Assembly (NCBI GenBank): GCA_033439255.1
Contig: CM065878.1
Coordinates: 5,243,753-5,307,752, forward strand
Direction of reading: 5' to 3'
DNA: 64,000 nt
Source: Hericium rajendrae
Lineage: Eukaryota; Basidiomycota; Agaricomycetes; Russulales; Hericiaceae
Part shown: positions 56,286 to 64,000 of the stretch, one piece after another
Position numbering within the stretch: position 1 is the stretch's first letter
Layout of the letters: every line of letters begins with the position of its first letter
Notes under the pieces: generated by a model
Database searches by the model: none
The model's input: only the letters and a program-made list of their open reading frames with translations
Told to the model about the DNA's origin: nothing
Position numbers and translations under genes: made by a program

Positions 56286-57780
56286 GTGACTAGTGACAAA
56301 GTGGTGATTAGGCATAGCTCAAGGGTCCCTGTGACCTGTGACATGAGCTTACGATCAAAATGGTACAGTAGTGTCTCCACCGAGGATGACGGCGAGTCGG
56401 TAGGCGAGTCGACAATGATGCTGGGAATGGCCGGACCCGCGGTAGAGCTGGAACTGGCCGGACCCGCGGTAGAGCTGGGACTGGCCGGACCTGCGGTAGA
56501 GCTGGAATCGGCCGGACCCACAGTCGAAGGTTCAGAAGGATTGTCAGATGCACGAGCCGCATTGGCCGCGGCGGCTATCCAAGATACTGAGTTAGCGTGG
56601 TGAAATCAGATACATAATCAGATAATCACGGACCAAAGATGGCCTGCCCGAAGTTTCTAAGTGAGTTGCAAGCTTGATTAAACCCCTGGCGATCGTACTG
56701 GGGCCATATCTCATCTATTACCCCGCGGACATGACTGGAGTGAACGCTAGATAGAAAGGCATAAACAACTGGATTCATTGGATACAGAAAATACGGAACT
56801 TAGGCTCACCTCAACACGTCTATCTCTTCACTTCCATCTCCAGAACCAGGCCCGGTCAGCAGGATCGTCGCGACCCGTCCATATCTCTGCGCGACAATAT
56901 CGGCCAAGGGTTGCAGGAATAAGAAAGCAGAGTTCAAGGTCCTGCATGGAAGATACTGTATAAGAACAAGCTTATTATTCGTAGTCGCTAAAGGACTTAC
57001 CAAGCTTGCGCCTCCACGTCAATGGGTTCCTCAAAGTGCTTGTTGTAGTCAGCCATGGCAGCCGTGTGGTGTTCCTCCACTAGGGCCTTGATGCCGTCGC
57101 GGAACTCTTCGGACTCGGCATACCGGTACTGGTTGCGCGTGACTTCATTCTTCAGGTTGATATCACGGCTCGCCCTGTCTGGGTTCAGACCACGCCGCGA
57201 CATCTCGGCCTCGAAGGCAGGCTTGATGCGCTCCTCCCAGTGTAGGCGAGAATAAAGATGAAGTTCGGCCTCCTTGCGAGGAGGCTTGACATGTTGGCGG
57301 ATCAAGGCGGTGAATGCTGCCTGGGCCCCACTGCTGTCGGTAGCGCCAGAGCCTCCCTGAGCCTCCAGCTTTCGCATTCTATACGGAAACCACTTCGATA
57401 TTTTCTATAGGAATTGTTACAAGTCAGGCCACCGTTTTAACAGTAAGAAAGGCGATAGAACTCACGGTACGAAGCTCGATGAACTTATCATACTTCTCCT
57501 TGCGCTCGGCCTCCGTCAAATCCTCCTCATCGCTCTCTTCATCCGCGGCAGACGGACTCACATCCGGGAGGTTGTCAGGAAGCTCACCCTCGATGGCCTT
57601 TTCGAGGGTAAACTTTTTAACCATCAAGCGTGCGGTTCGGTTGAAGAACGACGTGGTGCTATTGCGGTCCTTCTCGACGGCGATCTTATACTGGGGAAAA
57701 AGTTCCTCAAGGAACTCTCCACGAACGCCTCCTGCCCAGGAGGGCCGTCCGGGAGGGTTTCCTGTAGGTTTCCGAGGCAT
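56258..57780 (-). CDS. Agaricomycete multi-copy hypothetical protein
   Basis: ATG at 57778-57780 starts MPRKPTGNPPGRPSWAGGVR, followed by EFLEELFPQYKIAVEKDRNS and an acidic stretch. After an intron of about 80 bp the next exon reads PPRKEAELHLYSRLHWEERI and DINLKNEVTRNQYRYAESEE, then LNSAFLFLQPLADIVAQRYG and VATILLTGPGSGDGSEEIDV. The order GRPSW...LHLYSR...W.ERI...FLQPL.D...ERYG-like...LL.GP belongs to a large basidiomycete family of unknown function. The C-terminal exon is a run of four 12-residue repeats (SSSTAGPAS type, coded by near-identical 33-36 bp units at about 56430-56520). The exact stop is uncertain; the last exon may splice further. Confidence 0.6.
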
Positions 57781-58064
57781 GATGGACGTCTAGAAACCAG
57801 TCAACAAAGAGCAATGGAGGCGGAGAAAAAGGGCAGACTCACCGATTGCGGTGTCGAACAAAGGGTGGGATCACAGAGAGCAGGGTGCTTCAGGCTACGA
57901 GCATCGCATCGAGTATGTATACTTATTTTTGACAGGCTGCAACCATCAAATGCATGCAGCAAATTTCGCTTAGCTATTGAGGTTAGCTTAGAGATGACTT
58001 CGGCATGACACTGTGGAAGGGAACCTATATTTCTGAATATATTTAAGTACATCATCAATTTCAT
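57781..58064. other. Intergenic, no gene
   Basis: Promoter side of the gene at 56258-57780 and 3' flank of the next gene. No further feature. Confidence 0.4.
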
Positions 58065-59335
58065 TTAGACGGTAGAGCCCTTGGCAACAATCCCAGACGG
58101 CATTGCCATCCGACGCCGATATTCTGCCTCCGCCTCCTCAACAGAGTTGAATGACAGGAAATCGCATTTACCGGCTCTGTGCACCTGCTTTTCAGCGTCT
58201 TCCCTGGAGCCAATGAAAGTCAAGAGGAGAAGGGACAAAATCTTTGAGACAACTTACCATGTGAGATATATCCCTGGACGTCTTCCGATAAAGACAGCCC
58301 AAGCCTTGCGCTTATTCTTCCTGCTCCGAGGGGTGACAGGCTCCTCGCTCGGTGCAAAAATAGGAATGGGTGCCTCTCCGGAGAGACCAGCGGCGTCTTG
58401 AGCCTGGGAATTCGAGCGCGGGATCGAGGATGATGCCTCTGAATGTGGAGTCGACCTGGGTGCTGAGCTGCCTCCGGAGTCGGCCGACGAGGTTGATGGA
58501 CCAGAAAATGACGGTCTCGACTCTGAAGAAGCGTCGAAAGCTTCATACGGAGGTCTCGACATATTGTCAGTACTTGACAGATCGAATGTTTCCAAGAGCG
58601 CACTTACGGTTCCTCTGTATTGTCAAATTCACGACCCTGACTGCCTTGCCGAGAATCGGACACTCCAGGGTCTTCATTCAGGACTCTAAGCTGCCCAGCA
58701 TCCTTAGCACTATTATAGGCCGCATAAGCAGCCTGATAGTGCTGATATTCCGCCCACACCGCGTCTTCAAGGCCCTGCACAAAGGGGTTGATGATGCGCC
58801 TGAGAGTTGTGAGACAGGGCACTCATGCGGGAAAGTGAGGCATACCGATAATTGAAGACGCCCGTGCGACGACCAGCGTACACCACGTAGAAAGATCGAG
58901 GGTCATCTAATACCAGTCATTCAGCCGATGTCTCGTGTCAAAGTTGAAGAATTTACCTGTCTCGGAAGCCCCGGCTTGCGGAGCTTTGCCCTTAGAGCCC
59001 TTCGACGACGGCTCTGACTGTTGCTCTCGTCCCGCCTGATCACCGTCTGGTGCCTCCTCATCGGCGTCGCCTAGTGCCTCCTCATCGGCGTCGCCTAGTG
59101 CCTCCTCATCGGTATCGTCCGGTGCCTCCTCGTCAGCGTCATCCGGTGCCTTCTCATCGGCAGGCTTATCCGCTTGTGAACTGGTCCGATCGTCAGGTTG
59201 CCGAGCACGTTCTGCACCAGGAGAGGGTCGCGCATCTCGAGAGCTGGCTGGTCCGAATGTCAGCCTTATAGTTTCGAACTGGCTGGAGAGTTGCTCGAGG
59301 TCCTCGGCGTCGATATCGATCTCGAAGCGTACCAT
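58065..59335 (-). CDS. Protein with two RNase H1 N-terminal (viroplasmin-like) domains
   Basis: ATG at 59333-59335 starts MVRFEIDIDAEDLEQLSSQF, then an Ala/Asp/Glu tandem run (ALGDADEEALGDADEEA). An in-phase intron (GTAAAT...ATTAG) gives SFYVVYAGRRTGVFNYR, next exon AYAAYNSAKDAGQLRVL. A Ser/Pro-rich linker (about 58600-58350) precedes KAWAVFIGRRPGIYLTW and, after GTAAGT...CCAG, EDAEKQVHRAGKCDFLSFNS with VEEAEAEYRRRM, stop TAA 58065-58067. The pattern Y-V-GR--G(I/V)(Y/F)--W---...F-S---A-A-Y is that of the RNase H1 N-terminal domain, which binds RNA:DNA hybrids or dsRNA. No RNase H catalytic domain follows. It may bind hybrid or structured nucleic acid; the role is unknown. Confidence 0.7.
59040..59165. 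repeat. 30-bp coding tandem repeat
   Basis: About four units of a GGTGCCTCCTCATCGGCGTC-like repeat of 30 bp, coding the DADEEA run on the minus strand. Unit length is a multiple of three. Confidence 0.85.
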
Positions 59336-59799
59336 GGCTGTTGAGAGTGGAATGAGCTTAGAGCAACGATGATAACAACAAGTGAAAGGTGTATTAAGTA
59401 CACCCTACTCGCAGGTGTGGGGGCGGAAAGGATGGGCTGGATATGCCAGTGATGGAAGTCATTAATGGAGTCAAGATAACGTCAAAGTGTCATACCTGGC
59501 AGGGAAGGTCTGTCTCGAGGCTGTCTGCTGCCGTCCCATCCATAGAGAATATGCATCCCTACATCCTACCCGCACAATTACACACTCGCCGGGCTGTATG
59601 AGCAGAATGGATCCTAAAATATTTTCGATGCTCAGCTGTACTCTGCCAGCAACGACGGCTACATGTCAGCCCACCGAAGGAGTCCATCCCGAATTGAAGT
59701 CAGAAGCCGGTGGGTATCGGATCTTGATAGGATTCGACCATACGGACAATGCGTGAACCGATATGGGCGACTCATTAAAAATGACGTTAACGTACTGAC
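59336..59799. other. No gene recognised
   Basis: Promoter side of the preceding gene and 3' flank of the next. Short ORFs only. Confidence 0.35.
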
Positions 59800-60423
59800 A
59801 TGAATTCGTCATCTCACCTGCAGACAGGTCCAGAGCCACTCCCAAGACTATTCGAGTTGGAACGACAGGAAAGAACTTGTGACCATGTAATGAGCAATTG
59901 AGGCAGGAGACGGAAGGACCAGAACGAGGAAAACGCACCAGTTTACAATGCGTACATCGGAGTTGATGAAGAAATATCGTGGCATCGCATGAGCGTCGAT
60001 GGCTAATTGAAGTTGAGGCGAGTCTGTGTGCGTACGGCGGCGCGCGTACGGCGGTGCAACGTCGCGAAGTTCTGTTAATACGATACATCACTACTATAAG
60101 TGGGCTATAAAATTGAAAGAAGGCTCACGGAAGATGAGGAAGTGGCTGGGGCTTTGTTCAAACGCGCAGCTTGAAGTGCCCTCAAGCGTCTGTGGTGTGG
60201 CGGACTCGCAACGTTGCGCAGTGTTCAAAAGTTCTAATGTCACAATTTCCGAATCGTTCCTTCTCCCAACCTGTTCGTCAAAGTCGCCAACTCGCAGCAG
60301 ATCGGGCGACAGGCTAATGCCTGCAGTCACACGAACGCGATGGACGTTTGCATTGTTCAGCAGCTGATAAGCAGAAAGCAGTTGAAGAAGTAGGTCCGAC
60401 TTCGCGACCATCATCTGCATCAT
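59800..60423 (-). CDS. Small zinc-ribbon-like protein, unidentified
   Basis: From ATG near 60421-60423 (MMQMMVAKSDLLLQLLSAYQ) the protein continues LLNNANVHRVRVTAGISLSP. After an intron (GTGAGC...AACAG, about 60072-60128) it reads TIFLHQLRCTHCKLVRFPRS and SCLNCSLHGHKF, a C-x2-C...C-x2-C-x3-H-x-H pattern suitable for one zinc. The 3' exon structure past 59880 is not resolved. No family is assigned. Confidence 0.45.
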
Positions 60424-60980
60424 GGCGCCTAGTACCGTTTACAGCCACCATTCTGAAAGCGATTCGCAATTATCATTCGGTGTTGCCTTTATATTTCATC
60501 CATTTGGTGAGTCCGGAAAAGCTATGAAATTGTCAACAGTAAGCTTTTGCGTATGGCTCCCCATTGTCCATTGTCTATCGGACGACGGGATTGATCTCAT
60601 CCGTGAGTCGCGCGCATTGACCACAGGCACCACATGGTGGTTAAGCAGGCGCCGAATAAAGCTCTGCTCTTGCGGCTCTTTCAACGCTTCTCGTGAAGAT
60701 TCTACTGAGCGGTCTGAGCGCCGACACGGCCTCTGATGGCTCTTAGACTTGTGGCAAATTGTGGCATACGCGCCCGGTCCCCATTCTTCTCATGCGGCCA
60801 CAACAATGCAGCATTTGGCGCTATTTGTCCGGATGCTCCACTCATAAATATCGTCGCTTCCTCGCAACCAACAGTCCAGTCGAGTGCACCTGGCTACCAT
60901 CCTGCTTGTCCTTAATTTCATCGGTGTGTTCTTTCCCTCGCTCCTCTCCCTGCTCTCCGAGTCTTGCTGCCGTCTCCTGC

Positions 60981-61115
60981 TGTCCGGTTCTGGATGCCAC
61001 ACAAGGCGCTGACCGGGCACAGGTACGCGTAACAGGCTTGGGCATTCTGCCGCCAGTAGGACAACTCTGTTTGTCGGTTCTGGATGCCACACAAGGTGCT
61101 GATCGACAGCTGAGT
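60981..61115. repeat. 90-bp spaced direct repeat, two copies
   Basis: TGTCGGTTCTGGATGCCACA followed by CAAGGYGCTGAYCG occurs at about 60982 and 61072. 60424-61295 otherwise shows only ORFs without recognisable features. Confidence 0.8.
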
Positions 61116-61295
61116 CATTTTACTGGCGGCAGGGCATCCTTTCTATGATACCTCACGTCCTTGCTGACTATTCACAAATTATGCAGGGCTGAAAAAAAAC
61201 GTTTATCGACATAGAGTCAAATCCTGGCCAGCGAAGTGAGTGTATTCTTTGATATTGGTAAACACGGATGCTAAGTGCTAGACCCGAGTCCCTCT

Positions 61296-63251
61296 ATGAC
61301 CCCCTCCCAACCCATCTTATCCTTACTTCGAGCGCCGGACGGATTCGATTTGGGAAGCCTCATACAGGACGCGTTCCAGAGGGAAGACCGTGAGGGCGAC
61401 CGCGATTTGGGCGTTTTCAGATCGGCCGACGCGTTGGACGCGTCGAGCGCGTCAGGCACGTCAAGTCCAGCCACCGACGCGACCTCAGCGCTTAGTGAAG
61501 GTGCTTACGAAGCGGGCGCCAACCAGCGCCAGCAGCTCCACTCGACGCAGCTGCCTGCCTCCTCCTTCACTTTGAATCTGCCATCGCTGGAGACTAGTCT
61601 CCCTCAGCACACTGCCGCAAGCCTTTCCTCATATTTTCTTCTGTCATGTTCACCTTCAGTTTTCGATGTCGGAGAATGGGGACGCCCTCCTAGTCCTCTC
61701 ACACCATTGTCCTCGCCTCTCTCCAGTCCGTTTCGGAAAACACAGTCCCTTCCATACCCACCGCCGCCTCCGTCCAATTTACTTCATCGGCAACCCCTAC
61801 AAGCCGAGCGACTCATCACCAAAGCCCCAGAACACCCGAGTCATCTTCCAGGTGCGTCTTGTATGCTCCAATCTTCCTCCAGCACACTGACCTCGTAGGT
61901 AGGCGATGCTGCCGAGAAGATATCTTCGCGGGCTCTACATAAGAAACTTAAGCAGCAACAGAGGCGCGAGAAGCAAAAGCAAGCCATTCATGCGGGAACA
62001 AAGGTTGCTAAAATCCGGAACAAGTTGGTTGAACAATATGCGAAGCCTCGCGTCATTCGGCTCGACAACTTCAGCGGAGAAGATCTGTCGCACGCGGAGG
62101 GGGCATGGGTTGGTACCAGATTACCCAAACAGTTGGCTTCCGCACCGCCGTGTTTATCTAGTCTTAGGCAGCGTGGATTTAGAGTATTTGAGTGGGATGG
62201 CCGGTACGTCAGTCTTTTTTTTTTGACTAACAAGGGTCCAATGCTAATGTAACTCCAGAACTCCTTTCGCCATTGTTGATAGACGTGCGTATGTGATCGC
62301 ATTGCTGGCTGGTCGGCCTGCAGAGCTGACGTGGGACCTGGTATGCCAAGACGCTGCAGCGCAGATGGAGAGCGTACGACCCCGGCTCACTATTCCGGAG
62401 GAGAATCGAAGTGAGCATCATCGACGAGGCAACTACGATTGCTTCACAACTGGATTGTCTTTTGGCGGGGGCCAGAAGGTAAGCCTTCCCTATTCGTGAC
62501 TTAATTATTATGGCCATTTCTGACTAGATGTAGATACCGAAGAATCTGGACCACTACAGCATGAAGAACGATCGCGCAATGGATGGGCTGCTAAATAGCT
62601 TGCAGTTCAAGCGGATATCTCATTTCTTATCCAGTATCTGCTGTCCTTTTCTTTTGTGTCCTTAACCAGCACTCACCGGCGTGATTAGGTACTTTCAAAT
62701 TTGGCGCTCCAAAACTCTACAAGCACTATGAGGAGAACATGCAGTCTCTGAAGGAGTCCCAACCTAATTCCTTCGAAGTGCCATACGACAATCCGGTCTT
62801 TGCCGCTTGCACATTCAACTTCGGCCCCGACGTCGCCACCGCAAGGCACTTCGACACTGGGAACCTCCCGCATGGCTGGTGCAGCGTGGTGCCTTTTGGC
62901 ACTTTCAATCCTGACACCAGCGCCTTTTTAGTTCTATATGAATTGAAGTTGGCTATCTGATTCCCAGCTCATTCTGTCATAGATCTACCTTCAGCAAGCC
63001 TCAGCCACGGCAACACTGTTCTTCTATCTGGCGAGAAACGGTCCTCGTTTACTCAATTCACCGCCGGAGCTCTCTTTCGTTGGGTCAACTACGGGTATCG
63101 CTCAGAGAAGACAGTCAAATGGGAGGATCCAGTTCGATGGGAGGGGCTGAAGCGTGAGCGAGAGGACTGGTGGAGAAATGCACTGTCTTTTTTTTCTAAG
63201 TATGACAAGCTCTCTTCTGACGTTCGTACTGTCTTCGAAATGCAGGGCTAG
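61296..63251 (+). pseudogene. Fe(II)/2-oxoglutarate dioxygenase-like protein, one in-frame TGA
   Basis: ATG at 61296 starts MTPSQPILSLLRAPDGFDLG; the first exon is a Ser/Pro-rich linker. Exon 2 is basic (RALHKKLKQQQRREKQKQAI, then NKLVEQYAKPRVIRLDNF); later exons read TPFAIVDRRAYVIALLAGRP, GNYDCFTTGLSFGGGQK, FKFGAPKLYKHYEENMQSL, CTFNFGPDVATARHFDTGN, SAFLVLYELKLAI, then after TGA (62958-62960) DLPSASLSHGNTVLLSGEKR, SSFTQFTAGALFRWVNYGYR. H-F-D (62847-62855) and H of LSHGN (63006-63008) fit the iron triad of a double-stranded beta-helix oxygenase, and the following Arg could bind 2-oxoglutarate. The frame is the same on both sides of the TGA and no donor site allows an intron there; a CGA-to-TGA change would explain it. 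Stop TAG 63249-63251. The link to TET/JBP is by fold and position only. Confidence 0.6.
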
Positions 63252-63502
63252 AGTATTTAAATGAATCAATTACAAATTTTGTTTTTGCATGTGCAGTCAA
63301 TTATCGACTCTACGTTTCTCTGCTCCATTATAGGGAGAGAATGCGGCGACGGATTGCGGCGGATTACGTGCTCCGACGCGTCGCGTCGCGTCCGAGATGA
63401 GTCTTTGTTGATTGTCGATCCAATCCCTTGTTCATGCCACCTGTCGACTGTCTGATGGTGATGCACGCTGACTGCTCTTACTTCTTGACCTAGATCTCCT
63501 AC
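63252..63502. other. Short intergenic spacer between oxygenase and KDZ gene 2
   Basis: About 250 bp with a CG-rich word ACGCGTCGCGTCGCGTC near 63375. Presumed promoter of the KDZ gene. Confidence 0.4.
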
Positions 63503-64000
63503 ATGCCCCCCAAAGCCAAAGCGAAGAAAACCAAGCGGCCAGCTCCTTCTGGCTTCTTTGAACAAACTGCGGCTGCTCGCGGCCGTTCTATCGTCCTCTC
63601 TCGCTCTCAGGATGGCCGTCGACTCCTGTCCGACAGAGTGGCGATGGAGCCCGCACCTCTTCCTTTGACTGTGCCAACCCAAGTTATCTCTGATGCTGCC
63701 ATGGCACCTTCCGACGGAGGTCAATACGACGATCAGGACGACCAGGACGAAGCATACCAGGATCCACTCCTCAACGTAGATGAGGACGGTAATGTTGAGG
63801 TGGAGGTCCAGGATGTGATACAGGCGCGTCGTTATGAATCCTCAGTGAGTCTTATGATTCTTCTTATTATCTAGCCTTACAATCTCTTGCGGATCAGGAT
63901 CTCCCATTGAAGACTTGGATTCCTTACCAGGAGGAATATCTTGACGAAATGCTTCGGTTGGAAGGCCGAGCAGGAGCAAAAACGTTGGGTTGGGTTGGGT
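63503..64000 (+). CDS. KDZ transposase 2, N terminus only (window end)
   Basis: ATG at 63503 starts MPPKAKAKKTKRPAPSGFFE, basic then acidic (QYDDQDDQDEAYQD). A 53-bp intron (63845-63897, GTGAGT...ATCAG) is in phase and gives DLPLKTWIPYQEEYLDEMLR followed by LEGRAGAK. The WxPY--EYLDE-LRLEGR segment is the usual lead-in to the CxC2 cluster in KDZ transposases; the cluster and DDE core would lie right of the window. The basic MPPK start and position after an oxygenase gene match the KDZ gene at 40428. Confidence 0.75.

Noticed and set aside
62958-62960. Intron over the TGA in the 61.3 kb oxygenase
   Set aside because: No GT or GC donor lies near, and removing the segment to the nearest acceptor would delete conserved residues; the frame is continuous on both sides.

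Overview
The window reads as nuclear DNA of a basidiomycete fungus, most likely an Agaricomycete. Genes are cut by many short introns (about 50-65 bp, GTRNGY...YAG, a few GC-AG). The recognisable families are ones known mainly from Agaricomycotina: KDZ transposases with a CxC2 cysteine cluster, Plavaka and hAT/DUF659 transposases, chromodomain Ty3/gypsy elements, TET/JBP-type dioxygenases, and several multi-copy fungal hypothetical families. It is an accessory, transposon-rich region; the only gene that looks like ordinary conserved machinery is an E(z)-like SET methyltransferase.

Layout. 1-5.3 kb: the pol of a Ty3/gypsy element with two in-frame stops and its 3' LTR, then an opposite-strand solo LTR inside a ~95-115 bp tandem repeat. 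5.4-7.0 kb: a low-complexity acidic protein. 7.3-9.3 kb: a foldback cluster built from GAGCCACCGAGCC-like units; a near-identical inverted copy lies at 18.0-18.7 kb. 11.6-14.2 kb: the CXC+SET gene (minus). 16.4-18.1 kb: a frameshifted RecQ-like helicase that runs into the inverted repeat. 19.0-19.8 kb: remains of a GMC oxidoreductase. 19.9-21.1 kb: an AT-rich decayed repeat element. 21.1-24.0 kb: an element with ~185 bp terminal inverted repeats holding truncated hAT and Plavaka pieces. 24.4-29.8 kb: a Cys-cluster gene, a small gene and an F-box-like gene. 30.1-32.8 kb: a coiled-coil gene and a 5'-truncated LINE. 33.0-44.9 kb: the KDZ/TET-JBP locus. 45.2-51.2 kb: a second Cys-cluster / small gene / F-box-like module. 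51.5-60.4 kb: repeats and four multi-exon genes of fungal hypothetical families, including one with two RNase H1 N-terminal-like domains. 61.3-64.0 kb: a second Fe(II)/2OG-dioxygenase-like gene followed by the start of a second KDZ transposase.

The most interesting structure is the pairing, seen twice, of an oxygenase-like gene directly upstream of and co-oriented with a KDZ transposase gene. In the first pair (36.0-44.9 kb) the TET/JBP-like gene is split by a ~2.6 kb TIR element between its HxD motif and its distal histidine, while the transposase reads through all exons without a stop. In the second pair (61.3-64.0 kb) the oxygenase carries one CGA-to-TGA-like stop between the same two parts of the active site. 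Both modifying enzymes thus look disabled while the visible transposase reading frames are open. TET/JBP genes are known to ride with KDZ elements in basidiomycetes; the parallel loss of the enzyme half is what this window adds.

No rRNA, tRNA or CRISPR array was recognised. Exon boundaries come from reading splice signals and frame continuity by eye and are approximate unless stated.
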